Source of the DNA: Gordonia phthalatica
Lineage (GTDB): Bacteria; Actinomycetota; Actinomycetes; Mycobacteriales; Mycobacteriaceae
Length of the DNA stretch: 64,000 bases
Assembly: GCF_001305675.1 (NCBI RefSeq)
Contig: NZ_CP011853.1
Location: forward strand, 3,534,001-3,598,000
Direction: 5' to 3'
The translations under genes were made by a program, and so were the position numbers. This document shows positions 35,447 to 43,369 of this stretch, piece by piece (positions within the stretch are counted from its first letter, which is position 1; the number at the start of each line of letters is the position of its first letter). Under the pieces are notes generated by a model. The model made no database searches and was not told the origin of the DNA. It saw nothing but the letters and a program-made list of their open reading frames with translations.

Positions 35447-36535
35447 TCAGGGTTCGACGATCGTCAGTTCGAGGCCGTCGGGCAGGGGTGCGAAGTAGGC
35501 GTCGACGTCGGCGGCTGTGACGGCGTCGATGCTCGCGGGGTTCCACGAGGGGTTGCGGTCCTTGTCGATCACCTGCGCGCGGATGCCCTCGGCCATGTCG
35601 TGGCCCCGGACGCACCGCAGCGAGACGCGGTACTCGCGATGCAGAGCCTCGTCGAGGGTCGGCAGCGGTTCCCGCAGGGTGCGTAGGGTGACGGCGAGGG
35701 TGGTCGGGCTCTTGGACCGCAGGGTCGACGCGGCCTTGTCCGCAGCAGCTTTGTGGGGCGACGACGGGTCGACGGCCTCGCAGCGGCGGACGATCTCGGC
35801 GACGGTGTCGGCGGCGAAGGCTTCGCGGATCCAGTCGCGCTGCGCGAAGAGCGCGGACTCGGGCGGGGTCTGCGCGTACTGCGCGATCGCCTCGTCGACC
35901 GAGGTGGCGGCGATCGCGGCGACGAACGCGTCGAGGTCGGCCGACGGGATGTAGTGATCGGCGACGCCGAGCGCGATGGCGTCCGCACCGTTGATCGAGG
36001 CCGCCGTGAGACCTAGGTACACGCCGAGGTGGTCGGCGATCTGCGACAGCAGGTGGGTGCCGCCGACGTCGGGGACGAAGCCGATGCCGGTCTCGGGCAT
36101 CGCGAGGCGCGTGGTGTCGGTGACGATGCGGGTATTGGCGTGCGCGGAGACGCCGACGCCGCCGCCCATCACGATGCCGTCCATCAGCGCGACGTACGGC
36201 TTGGGGAACTTCGCGATCTCGGAGTTGAGCTGGTACTCCTCACGCCAGAAGACGGCCGACGGGCAGGCCGCCGCTGCGGCGTCGTCCGCACCGGCCTCCG
36301 ACAGCGCCTTGGCGTCGCGGTGGATCGACACGATGTCGCCGCCCGCGCACAGGCCGCGCTCCCCCGCGCCGGACAGCACCACTGCGGTGATCGCGTCGTC
36401 GTCACGCCAGGCGCGCAGCGCCGTCGCCATCAGGTCGACCATCTCGTCGTTCAGCGCGTTGATCGCCTTGGGCCGGTTCAGCACCAGCCGTCCGACGCCG
36501 CCGTCCACCGACACCAAGACCGGCTTGTCCGTCAC
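35447..36535 (-). CDS. 3-hydroxyisobutyryl-CoA hydrolase-like crotonase
   Basis: 362 residues, about 100 longer than simple hydratases, as usual for 3-hydroxyisobutyryl-CoA hydrolases. Diagnostic motifs are NSEIAKFPKPYVALMDGIVMGGGVGVS and MPETGIGFVPDVGGTHLLSQI. Starts with GTG at 36535. It cleaves 3-hydroxyisobutyryl-CoA in valine degradation; with the downstream hydratase (25 bases away) this makes two consecutive valine steps, an inference from order. Confidence 0.88.
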   Translation of the reverse strand: MTDKPVLVSVDGGVGRLVLNRPKAINALNDEMVDLMATALRAWRDDDAITAVVLSGAGERGLCAGGDIVSIHRDAKALSEAGADDAAAAACPSAVFWREEYQLNSEIAKFPKPYVALMDGIVMGGGVGVSAHANTRIVTDTTRLAMPETGIGFVPDVGGTHLLSQIADHLGVYLGLTAASINGADAIALGVADHYIPSADLDAFVAAIAATSVDEAIAQYAQTPPESALFAQRDWIREAFAADTVAEIVRRCEAVDPSSPHKAAADKAASTLRSKSPTTLAVTLRTLREPLPTLDEALHREYRVSLRCVRGHDMAEGIRAQVIDKDRNPSWNPASIDAVTAADVDAYFAPLPDGLELTIVEP

Positions 36536-36679
36536 TACTTCTCCTACGTTCGCTCGTCAGATTCTCGAAAGTGAGTAGCACTCAGTTTCTGAAGTTAGCA
36601 TCCGAACTGGACGGACAGAAGGAGGAGGGCGGCCCATCCCGACCAGAATTGAGCGATACTGCAGTCCTGACGGGATACC

Positions 36680-37306
36680 TCAGATCGGCTTGGTCCAGGT
36701 CAACGCGTAGCGGTAATAGAAGCGGCGGCGGACGCGGCTGCCGGGCAGGGTGGCCCGTGCGACGAGGCGGATCTGGGCCAACGAGTCCCTGGGCTGCGTG
36801 GTGACCATGCCGTCGTAGTCCGCCTCGCCACGCAGCCTGCTCATCACTCGGACCGGCACCACCAGCGCCCCCGACACCGCCCAGTCGACGGCGCTCCGAT
36901 TCGCCGACAGCCCGATGATCCGGAGCTCACCGCCCGGAGCGACCAGATCGCGCAGCCGAAGGAGCGCCGACTCCAGCGGCAGGTGGTGCAGCGCGGCGAC
37001 GCTCACGACGAGATCGAAAGACTCGCCGTCGAGCTCCGGCGACGTCATCACGTCGCCGACGACCACGCGGGCATTCGGACGGCCGTCGAGCCGCGCTCGC
37101 GCCTGCACGACCGCCGCGCGGTCCGCGTCGATCCCGACCACCCGGTCGGCGACCTCCGACATCCGAGCCAGCAGCAGTCCGTCTCCGCAGCCGACGTCGA
37201 GCACCGAGCCTCCGCGACGTGCCGCCGCGTCGACCAGTTCGCGGTGGTAGGCCACGTTGTGGTTCCAGTAGTCGGTCACGCCGTCGACGGTACTGACTAC
37301 GCTCAT
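36680..37306 (-). CDS. Class I SAM-dependent methyltransferase
   Basis: 208 residues from the ATG at 37306 (MSVVSTVDGVTDYWNHNVAYH). Motif I is SVLDVGCGDGLLLARMSE and the acidic residue VVGIDADRAAV follows; SVAALHHLPLESALLRLRDLVAPGGELRIIG is the methyltransferase 11/25 pattern. Its start is five bases from menB on the other strand, so the two promoters overlap and each lies partly inside or next to the other gene. Substrate unknown. Confidence 0.87.
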   Translation of the reverse strand: MSVVSTVDGVTDYWNHNVAYHRELVDAAARRGGSVLDVGCGDGLLLARMSEVADRVVGIDADRAAVVQARARLDGRPNARVVVGDVMTSPELDGESFDLVVSVAALHHLPLESALLRLRDLVAPGGELRIIGLSANRSAVDWAVSGALVVPVRVMSRLRGEADYDGMVTTQPRDSLAQIRLVARATLPGSRVRRRFYYRYALTWTKPI

Positions 37307-37310
37307 CACC

Positions 37311-38246
37311 ATGTTCGACGAAACCCAGTGGAAGTCGGTCGCCGGCTTCGAAGACCTCACCGACATCACCTATCACCGCCACATCGGCGAGGGGCGCGCG
37401 AACGGCATCGTCCGCATCGCCTTCGACCGCCCCGAGGTGCGCAACGCCTTCCGCCCGCACACCGTCGACGAGTTGTACCGCGCCTTCGACCATGCGCGCC
37501 GCTCCCCCGACGTCGGCACCGTTCTCCTGACCGGCAACGGGCCGTCGCCCAAGGACGGGGGCTGGGCCTTCTGCAGCGGCGGCGACCAGCGGATCCGCGG
37601 ACGCAGCGGCTACCAGTACGCCACCAGCCACGATTCGGACGTGGAGCACGCGACGGTCGACGGCGTCGACGAGGCCCGCGTGAAGGTGGAGGGCGGCCGC
37701 CTGCACATCCTCGAGGTGCAGCGCCTGATCCGTACCATGCCGAAGGTCGTCATCGCCGTGGTCAACGGCTGGGCCGCGGGCGGCGGTCACTCGCTGCACG
37801 TGGTCTCGGACCTCACCATCGCCTCCCGCGAGCACGCCCGGTTCAAGCAGACCGACGCCGATGTGGGCAGCTTCGACGCGGGTTACGGCAGCGCCTACCT
37901 GGCCAAGCAGGTCGGCCAGAAGTTCGCCCGCGAGATCTTCTTCCTCGGCGAGGCCTACGACGCCGAGACGATGTACCACATGGGCGCTGTGAACCGGGTC
38001 GTCGATCACGCCGACCTGGAGAACACCGCGATCGAGTGGGCGCGGAAGATCAACTCCAAGTCGCCCACGGCGCAGCGGATGCTGAAGTTCGCGTTCAACC
38101 TGACCGACGACGGCCTGATGGGCCAGCAGGTCTTCGCCGGCGAGGCCACCCGTCTGGCGTACATGACCGACGAGGCCGTCGAGGGGCGCGACGCCTTCCT
38201 GGAGAAGCGCCCGCCGAACTGGGACGACTACCCGTACTACTACTAG
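37311..38246 (+). CDS. menB: 1,4-dihydroxy-2-naphthoyl-CoA synthase
   Basis: 311 residues. Motifs GDQRIRGRSGYQY, VNGWAAGGGHSLHVVSDLTIASREHARFKQTDADVGSFDAGYGSAYLA with the catalytic Asp, and a C-terminus PPNWDDYPYYY. It closes the naphthalene ring in menaquinone synthesis. Its last codons form part of the integration site of the 10.9-kb element: bases 38231-38244 recur at 49105-49118, and the element supplies the present TAG stop in place of the original TGA. The protein sequence is unchanged. Confidence 0.95.
   Translation: MFDETQWKSVAGFEDLTDITYHRHIGEGRANGIVRIAFDRPEVRNAFRPHTVDELYRAFDHARRSPDVGTVLLTGNGPSPKDGGWAFCSGGDQRIRGRSGYQYATSHDSDVEHATVDGVDEARVKVEGGRLHILEVQRLIRTMPKVVIAVVNGWAAGGGHSLHVVSDLTIASREHARFKQTDADVGSFDAGYGSAYLAKQVGQKFAREIFFLGEAYDAETMYHMGAVNRVVDHADLENTAIEWARKINSKSPTAQRMLKFAFNLTDDGLMGQQVFAGEATRLAYMTDEAVEGRDAFLEKRPPNWDDYPYYY
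38231..38244. other. attL core of the integrated element
   Basis: CCCGTACTACTACT, the end of the menB coding sequence, is repeated exactly at 49105-49118 in the same orientation. The integrase stop codon (TAG on the minus strand, 38245-38243) lies within or next to it, as often seen when int abuts attL. Confidence 0.7.
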
Positions 38247-39430
38247 ACTCCCAGGTCACCGGCCTGATTAGGCCCATCCGTCCGCAGTGCGTCCGCAGCA
38301 GCTTCACTGACCATCGTCATCAGTCCAGCTGTTGCGGACCGCGTACGGTCCTCCGCAGAGGGCCACAGATGCGCGTACGTCGATAGTGTCGTCGTCGCCG
38401 TCGAATGACCCAGCGCCCGCTGCACCGTCACCACGTCACAGCCGGCAGCGATCAGACCCGAGGCGTAGAAGTGCCGAAGATCGTGGAGACGGCAATCGAC
38501 GCCGGCCGCCGCTCGGGTCTTACGCCATCGCCAACCGACCCTGTTGTCGAACCACGGCACACCCTCGTCGTCCGTGAACAACCATCGGTCTGCAGGTCCC
38601 TCCGGCGTCCACCTGGCGACATGCCTCGACAGCGCCTCGACCAGATCCTCCGGTAGGTAGACAACACGCTCCGACCCGTACTTCGGCGGTGCAACCCGCG
38701 GCCTGTTTCCGTCGCGCTGAATCTGCCGAGCAACCGACAACTGCCGCCGCAGGAAGTCGATATCGCCGACCTGCACGCCCGCGGCCTCCCCGAGGCGCAG
38801 ACCAGCGAACGCACACAATTGCACGTAGACGTCGAACCTGTCGACAGCGTGCTCGACCAGCTTCGCCACGTCCCCCGCCGAGGGAATCGTCATCGTGGCA
38901 TCACGTCGCCGAGCGCGCGGCAAAGTGACATTCTCGGTCGGGTCGCCGGCCACGATCTTGTCGAGGCGCGCAGCCCTGAAGATCGACCTGGCGATGTTGT
39001 AGCGAGTCTTGATCGTCGTCGCCGCGAGCCCGGCGTCGACCATCGACTTCACCCACGCTTCGATATCCGATCGTCGGATCGCTGACATGGCCTTCGCCTT
39101 GAACGGCACGACCTTCGCCACGTAGTCGGCGTTGGTGCGCGTCGACGGCACCCACACCTGTCGTGCTGACCAGTCCTCGTAGAAGCGGGTGAAGGTGATC
39201 GAGCCGCGAACCGGGTCGACGTAGGAGCCGGTCACCTGAGCGCTCGTGATCTCGTTCAGCCACGCCTGCGCGTCAACCTTCCGCGTGAAGCCCTTGGAGT
39301 GCTCCCGCGCGTCATCGTCGACATACCTTGCGCGCCAACGCTTTCCCTTGCCATCGTTCGCCGAGGGAGTGCCGTCCCGCTTCCGCCAACGGTCCTCGAC
39401 ACTGGACCGGCGATTACGGCGCTGAGTCAT
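38243..39430 (-). CDS. int: Tyrosine recombinase (phage-type integrase)
   Basis: 395 residues. The N-terminal part has the arm/AP2-like region (GKGKRWRARYVDDDAREHSKGFTRKVDAQAWLN) and a SAM-like core-binding domain (about 65-160). Catalytic residues are visible as Arg in FAGLRLGEAAGV, HDLRH (His-x-x-Arg), and LGHSTATTTLSTYAHL with the nucleophile Tyr. It reads toward and ends in attL, next to menB. The start overlaps the repressor stop by 17 bases, so both are on one leftward transcript. Confidence 0.95.
   Translation of the reverse strand: MTQRRNRRSSVEDRWRKRDGTPSANDGKGKRWRARYVDDDAREHSKGFTRKVDAQAWLNEITSAQVTGSYVDPVRGSITFTRFYEDWSARQVWVPSTRTNADYVAKVVPFKAKAMSAIRRSDIEAWVKSMVDAGLAATTIKTRYNIARSIFRAARLDKIVAGDPTENVTLPRARRRDATMTIPSAGDVAKLVEHAVDRFDVYVQLCAFAGLRLGEAAGVQVGDIDFLRRQLSVARQIQRDGNRPRVAPPKYGSERVVYLPEDLVEALSRHVARWTPEGPADRWLFTDDEGVPWFDNRVGWRWRKTRAAAGVDCRLHDLRHFYASGLIAAGCDVVTVQRALGHSTATTTLSTYAHLWPSAEDRTRSATAGLMTMVSEAAADALRTDGPNQAGDLGV
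38277..38298. repeat. Left copy of 22-bp repeat, putative integrase arm site
   Basis: Contains GTCCGCAG twice, separated by TGC. The same 22 bases recur in the same orientation at 48977-48998, near the other end. Here it lies within the 3' coding part of int. Paired short direct repeats inside both ends of an element are typical of arm-type integrase-binding sites. Confidence 0.55.
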
Positions 39431-39875
39431 CGTGCTGTTCGATTAGATTGGTCGCCGTACCGATCGCCGTCGCAAACTCCCCCGGACGATCGCCATAGTC
39501 AGTCACCTTGATCTCGGCAACGCACTCCTTGAGCTTGTCCACTGCGTGCCGCTCCCGCACACCAAGTTCGAGCAGTCGCTCACGCAGATCGACCACATCC
39601 GCGATAAGCAGCTCAAGCTGGTACAGCTTCTCTTCCGCTTCGTCGCCCGGAACTAAGTCTTGAACTTCTAGCCCGAGGATGGTCGCGATCGCCTGCGCCT
39701 CCGCAAGTTTCATTGGGCGGCTTCCGTTTTCGATCTTGGCAATGGTCTGCTGCGCCAAAGGGACCCCCATCCGCATCAGGAGATGGGCCAGGGATGCCTG
39801 AGTGTGCTTGAGCTTGACCCTCTGCTCCTGCAATCGCTCGCCGATGCCCTTGTTTAGGTCCTCTTCAAAAGACAT
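39414..39875 (-). CDS. XRE-family repressor of the integrated element
   Basis: 153 residues. HTH at about 10-65: GERLQEQRVKLKHTQASLAHLLMRMGVPLAQQTIAKIENGSRPMKLAEAQAIATILGL. The C-terminal half is helical and charged (EEKLYQLELLIADVVDLRERLLELGVRERHAVDKL), probably an oligomerisation coiled coil; no LexA-like protease part is seen, so derepression is unlikely to be by RecA cleavage. It is divergent from the rightward genes across 39876-39961 and probably keeps them off. Confidence 0.85.
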   Translation of the reverse strand: MSFEEDLNKGIGERLQEQRVKLKHTQASLAHLLMRMGVPLAQQTIAKIENGSRPMKLAEAQAIATILGLEVQDLVPGDEAEEKLYQLELLIADVVDLRERLLELGVRERHAVDKLKECVAEIKVTDYGDRPGEFATAIGTATNLIEQHDDSAP

Positions 39876-39961
39876 GCAACAACGCTAAGCCGTTGCGCCC
39901 AACAACGTCAACGTGTACGGTCTGGTCTTGTAAGGCTCGACAACGAAATGGAGTACAACCG
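39876..39961. promoter_or_regulatory. Divergent control region between repressor and rightward genes
   Basis: An imperfect palindrome GCAAC-AACGCTAAGCCGTT-GC lies at 39876-39896, right at the repressor start, and CAACG recurs at 39903, 39909 and 39942. The region is the only space for the promoters of both arms of the element, so repressor binding here would act as a lysogeny-type switch. A promoter box could not be fixed with confidence. Confidence 0.45.
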
Positions 39962-40183
39962 ATGACTGCCCAGCAGCGCCAGGCATACCTGGACGTCCTC
40001 ACCACCAAGCAGGTGTGCCAGGACTACCCGTTCTTGAACCAGAACACCATGCGCTACATGCGCCACAACGGGACCGGACCGGCATCGTTCGTGATCTCCG
40101 GCAAGGTGCTCTACCGGCGCAGCGAGATCGAGCGGTGGCTTGCTGAGCAAGAGGCCGCGACCACCCGCGGAGGTGCCGCGTGA
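39962..40183 (+). CDS. MerR-like HTH protein, putative excisionase/activator
   Basis: 73 residues from the ATG at 39962. LTTKQVCQDYPFLNQNTMRYMRHNGTGPASFVISGKVLYRRSEIERWLAEQ is the compact winged-helix pattern of excisionases and AlpA-type regulators. As first rightward gene opposite the repressor it is a good candidate for excisionase or for an activator of the island genes. Its stop overlaps the next start. Confidence 0.8.
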   Translation: MTAQQRQAYLDVLTTKQVCQDYPFLNQNTMRYMRHNGTGPASFVISGKVLYRRSEIERWLAEQEAATTRGGAA

Positions 40184-40344
40184 CCTGGCCGCAGGAAGCT
40201 CACGCCGACCTCGGCCTCATCGACGACGACAACACCGAAGACCTGCTTCCGAACGCAGAAATGCCCCCGACCGGATCCCGCCAAGAACCCCAGGTCGAGG
40301 GCAACCGCTTCAACCACCAACAGGAGATCGAAAGCTATGTCTAA
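40180..40344 (+). CDS. Small acidic protein of the element
   Basis: 54 residues starting with GTG at 40180 (VTWPQEAHADLGLIDDDN), overlapping the preceding stop (GTGA) and ending in the start of the next gene (TAA at 40342-40344; next ATG at 40337). Composition is acidic and Asn/Gln-rich, with no recognised domain. Support is the tight overlap with both neighbours and continuous frame. Confidence 0.55.
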   Translation: MTWPQEAHADLGLIDDDNTEDLLPNAEMPPTGSRQEPQVEGNRFNHQQEIESYV

Positions 40345-40819
40345 CGATACCAAGCACGTCTACGCCGACGGAGACCTCACCGCTGTCATGGGCGACGTGT
40401 CCGACGACGACTACACCGACCACCTGTACGAGGCCGACCTCGCCAACGAGCGCGACCGACTGGAGGCCGAGCAGACCGGCAACGAGATGGCCGCATACCG
40501 AGCCAAGCTCGCCGACCTCCCCGCCCCGATCCCCGGCAAGTACAGCGAAGCCACGACCCGCACCGACTGGATCCCCGGCGTCTACATCGGCAGCCGACAC
40601 GACCCGAACCTCACCGTGAAGCTCTGGCGCGTCGCCGACCCCGGCGACCAGGCCGAAGGCTTCCCGCCCGACATCGAGTACGAGGTCCAGATCACCAACG
40701 ACGAGATCCCGATCTCGCTGACCATCGAGGCCGCCCAGCTCCTCGGCTCCAGCCTCCTGCAGGCCGCAGCAACAGCGACCTGGGACCTCGTCGACAACCA
40801 GGAGTTCCTGCAGCCGTGA
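40337..40819 (+). CDS. Hypothetical acidic protein of the element
   Basis: 160 residues, unrecognised. The N-terminal third is rich in Asp/Glu (GDVSDDDYTDHLYEADLANE). The middle has TDWIPGVYIGSRHDPNLTVKLWRVAD and the end ITNDEIPISLTIEAAQLLGSSLLQAAATATWD, probably a mixed alpha/beta domain. It is read in the early part of the element between the excisionase-like and ATPase genes. Its TGA overlaps the next GTG. Confidence 0.7.
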   Translation: MSNDTKHVYADGDLTAVMGDVSDDDYTDHLYEADLANERDRLEAEQTGNEMAAYRAKLADLPAPIPGKYSEATTRTDWIPGVYIGSRHDPNLTVKLWRVADPGDQAEGFPPDIEYEVQITNDEIPISLTIEAAQLLGSSLLQAAATATWDLVDNQEFLQP

Positions 40820-41142
40820 CACACGGGGTCAACTGGGACGCGGTGCATCCGTACGTGCGCCGCGTCCTCGGGGGGAAGTACGGATCAGTGCCGATCCTCG
40901 GCACCACCGAATGGCAACAACTCGAAGACGACGACCCCGCCAAGGTCGCATCAATCATCGTGGCCGGCGACCGCTGGGCACTCGAAGAACACCTCCTCGA
41001 AAAGGCAGCGCAACGAGCCGCGCTAAAGGACGCCGCCGTCGAAGCCTCGCAAGAGCTCGACTGGGCGCGCGTCGCCAAGGGCATCGCAGACCGCGACGCC
41101 TTCTACCGACAGCATCCTGATCTACGGAGGAAGACAGCGTGA
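40816..41142 (+). CDS. DUF2742-like protein
   Basis: 108 residues from GTG at 40816. The N-terminus VNWDAVHPYVRRVLGG followed by IPILGTTEWQQLEDDDPAKVASIIVAGDRWAL resembles DUF2742, a domain known from the phiRv1-type prophages of Mycobacterium tuberculosis and relatives. The rest is helical and charged. In those elements it also lies just before the replication ATPase. Function unknown. Confidence 0.72.
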   Translation: MTHGVNWDAVHPYVRRVLGGKYGSVPILGTTEWQQLEDDDPAKVASIIVAGDRWALEEHLLEKAAQRAALKDAAVEASQELDWARVAKGIADRDAFYRQHPDLRRKTA

Positions 41143-42152
41143 ATGACACCCAGAGTTGCAACTCACCTATGGGTACGGTTGCAACTCTCCACACCGAGAG
41201 TGTCAACCCGGTTGCAACCGAGTTGTGCGGATACGTCAACGTCGCGGCGATCCTCGACGGCAGTGCGATCGAGCCTCCGGTCCCGTCGGTCTGCCTCCGC
41301 TCGGACGGAATCGGGCTGTTCTACGAAGGTCAGTTCAACGTTGTGTTCGGCGACCCCGAGAGCGGCAAGACCCTCCTGTGTGACTTCGCCACGGTCGAAG
41401 TCCTCGCCGCAGGTGGCCGTGTCCTTCGGCTCGACCTCGACCACAACGGTCCTCAGAGCACCCTGTCGCGCCTCATCGACTTCGGTGCTGACGAGACCAC
41501 TCTCCGCGACGTCGACCGCTTCCTCTACGTCGAGCCTGCCGAGCGCGTCCAGATGCTCCACATCATCGAGCACATGGAGGACTGGCAGCCGACCCTGGTG
41601 ATCCTCGACTCCATCGGCGAGCTCCTGCCCCTGTACGGCAGCAACTCCAACTCGGCCGACGAGTTCACCGACGTCCACACGCGGGTGATCAAGCCGCTCA
41701 CCCGGACCGGCGCTGCAGTCGTTGGCATCGACCACCTCGCCAAGGGTGCCGACAGCCGCGCCTACGGCCCAACCGGCACCGCGGCCAAACGTCGAGCAAT
41801 CGGAGGTACCAGCATCCGCGTCAAGGTCGACCAGGCCTTCACCCCCGATGCTGGCGGATCGGCATATCTGTCGATCCACAAGGACCGCCACGGTGGACTC
41901 CGGCGCCACTCACCTTCGGGTGACCGCGAACCGCTCGCCGGCAAGTTCTGCATTCTCGGCGACACGATCACCGTTCAGGCCCCACTGAGCACCGACCGCA
42001 ATCCCGAGGAGAAGGCACCCGAGGCTGACATCGCCGAGATCGCCAAGCTCGACCCCGCACCGACGTCGGCACGCGAGACACGCGAGCGGCTGAGGTGGAG
42101 CGACAAACGCGCCCGAACAGCGTTCAAGTCCTGGCAGAAGGAGTCCGCCTGA
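41139..42152 (+). CDS. RecA/RepA-like AAA ATPase, putative replication protein
   Basis: 337 residues from the GTG at 41139. Walker A is VVFGDPESGKTLL (about 66-78), Walker B LVILDSIGELLPL (about 148-160), and VVGIDHLAKGADSR and GGTSIRVKVD follow, as in RepA-type hexameric helicases. The C-terminal 60 residues contain a small winged-helix-like segment (TSARETRERLRWSDKRARTAF). It is likely to start or drive replication of the excised element. Its first 70 bases carry three GTTGCAAC repeats, an iteron-like origin candidate. Confidence 0.85.
   Translation: MNDTQSCNSPMGTVATLHTESVNPVATELCGYVNVAAILDGSAIEPPVPSVCLRSDGIGLFYEGQFNVVFGDPESGKTLLCDFATVEVLAAGGRVLRLDLDHNGPQSTLSRLIDFGADETTLRDVDRFLYVEPAERVQMLHIIEHMEDWQPTLVILDSIGELLPLYGSNSNSADEFTDVHTRVIKPLTRTGAAVVGIDHLAKGADSRAYGPTGTAAKRRAIGGTSIRVKVDQAFTPDAGGSAYLSIHKDRHGGLRRHSPSGDREPLAGKFCILGDTITVQAPLSTDRNPEEKAPEADIAEIAKLDPAPTSARETRERLRWSDKRARTAFKSWQKESA
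41155..41218. repeat. Three GTTGCAAC palindromes, iteron-like
   Basis: The 8-base palindrome GTTGCAAC occurs at 41155-41162, 41178-41185 and 41211-41218; the first is extended to GAGTTGCAACTC and the last to CGGTTGCAACCG. They lie inside the 5' coding end of the ATPase gene. Clustered short palindromes at a rep gene are typical of initiator-binding iterons. Confidence 0.6.
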
Positions 42153-42364
42153 TGACCCGCAAGCGCCGCAGTCACAACTGCCTCGGATGCCAGCGCCCCA
42201 CCAAGTCGGTCACCCGCTACTGCTCCGACTGCAGACCAGCAGCAGCACATCCCTACGTCCAGAAGGTCGACGGCCTCATCACCTTCGCCGGACAGACCTA
42301 CACCACCGACCAAGCACGGCACCTCGCCGACGCAATCCACGACTGCATCGAGGAGACACCATGA
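42152..42364 (+). CDS. Small zinc-ribbon protein of the element
   Basis: 70 residues. CLGCQRPTKSVTRYCSDC gives two CxxC knuckles near the N-terminus, a treble-clef or ribbon type zinc site. The C-terminal half (ITFAGQTYTTDQARHLADAIHDCIEE) is helical. ATG at 42152 shares one base with the ATPase stop (TGATG) and the stop overlaps the next start. Role unknown. Confidence 0.7.
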   Translation: MTRKRRSHNCLGCQRPTKSVTRYCSDCRPAAAHPYVQKVDGLITFAGQTYTTDQARHLADAIHDCIEETP

Positions 42365-42597
42365 TCGACCACGACGACAACCTCATCCGCCTCAGCCCGA
42401 CCGGACACATCAACCTCGCAGTCTTCGACGCGAACACCTCGATCGGACCAATCGAATGTCCGGTCCTCTCATTCACCGACCAACGACTCGGCGACTTCGC
42501 ACTCCTCCTCGATCCCATCCTCGAGCAAGCCCAACACCTCCATGCCCTACTCGGTGCCTACCTCCAAGGCCACTACGACCGACAGGAGGAGGGATGA
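42361..42597 (+). CDS. Hypothetical protein of the element
   Basis: 78 residues, unrecognised. It starts IDHDDNLIRLSPTGHINLAVFDANTSIG and ends in a helical segment LLLDPILEQAQHLHALLGAYLQGHY. It overlaps both neighbours by four bases (ATGA each side), which is the main support. Possibly a small DNA-binding or structural accessory; no function assigned. Confidence 0.6.
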   Translation: MIDHDDNLIRLSPTGHINLAVFDANTSIGPIECPVLSFTDQRLGDFALLLDPILEQAQHLHALLGAYLQGHYDRQEEG

Positions 42598-42998
42598 TAG
42601 CCCGACCCTGCCGCACCTGCGGTGACCCCATCCCCACCGGCACCTACTGCAGCGAGTGCAAGCCCAACGACAAAGCCAACCGCCCCCGACACGACGCCCA
42701 CCTCAACCGCACCCGATGGAAGAAGCTCTCCAAACGACTCCGAGCCATGCAAGCCTTCTGCTCCGCCTGCGGAGCAACAGAAGACCTCACCGTCGACCAC
42801 ATCCAACCCCTCCACCTCCGCCCCGACCTCGCCTACACCCTCACCAACCTCGACGTCCTCTGCCGCTCCTGCAACGGCGCCAAAGACGCTGACCTGGGGA
42901 GGAGGACCAAAAGCCCAGGTCAGCCGCCCCATGTCAAGGCACAGAAGGCGTTACACTTTGGACTGAGTCCAGAAAAGGATGGAGGTGAAGCGGCGTGA
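42594..42998 (+). CDS. HNH endonuclease, terminase-associated
   Basis: 134 residues. An N-terminal zinc ribbon (CRTCGDPIPTGTYCSEC) is followed by the classic HNH core: FCSACGATEDLTVDHIQPL, YTLTNLDVLCRSCNGAKD. HNH proteins beside the large terminase are often required for genome cutting and packaging in HK97-like phages and in capsid-forming satellites. No separate small-terminase gene is visible, so this or the next gene may take part in that step. Confidence 0.87.
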   Translation: MIARPCRTCGDPIPTGTYCSECKPNDKANRPRHDAHLNRTRWKKLSKRLRAMQAFCSACGATEDLTVDHIQPLHLRPDLAYTLTNLDVLCRSCNGAKDADLGRRTKSPGQPPHVKAQKALHFGLSPEKDGGEAA

Positions 42999-43369
42999 AC
43001 TGCTCATGGGAAGGCTGTGACCGGGCGATTCACAGTCGCGGCTACTGCGGCTCGCACTACAACCGCGCGATCAAAGAAGGCATCCTCCTGCGTCGTCGGG
43101 ACATGCCGTTCTGGGAGGTCGACGGTAGTGGCTGCTGGATATGGAACCGGAAGATCCGGCCCGACGGGTACGGCAGGAAGTCGCTGGGCAAGTACGTCCA
43201 GGTACCAGCGCATCGGTGGGTCTACGAACAGTGCGTAGGGCCGATTCCTGACGGCCTGGAGTTGGACCACCTGTGCAACGTCCGGGCATGCGTGAACCCC
43301 GATCATCTGGAGCCGGTGACGCACACCGAGAACATGTTGCGTCAGTGGCGACGAAAGAGGGCAGCCTGA
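42995..43369 (+). CDS. Second HNH endonuclease (HNH_3-like)
   Basis: 124 residues from the GTG at 42995. An N-terminal Cys/His cluster (CSWEGCDRAIHSRGYCGSHYNRAI) precedes CWIWNRKIRPDGYG and the HNH_3 pattern AHRWVYEQCVGPIPDGLELDHLCNVRACVNPDHLEPVTHTENM. Such enzymes can be homing nucleases or packaging helpers. Its stop overlaps the terminase start by one base (TGATG), which favours a packaging role over a mobile intron-type gene. Confidence 0.85.
   Translation: MNCSWEGCDRAIHSRGYCGSHYNRAIKEGILLRRRDMPFWEVDGSGCWIWNRKIRPDGYGRKSLGKYVQVPAHRWVYEQCVGPIPDGLELDHLCNVRACVNPDHLEPVTHTENMLRQWRRKRAA

Noticed and set aside
40337..42597. Calling the small unknown genes of the satellite anti-phage defence genes
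   Set aside because: Satellites often carry such genes, but no domain supports it here, and overlap with replication and packaging genes fits a core role equally well.
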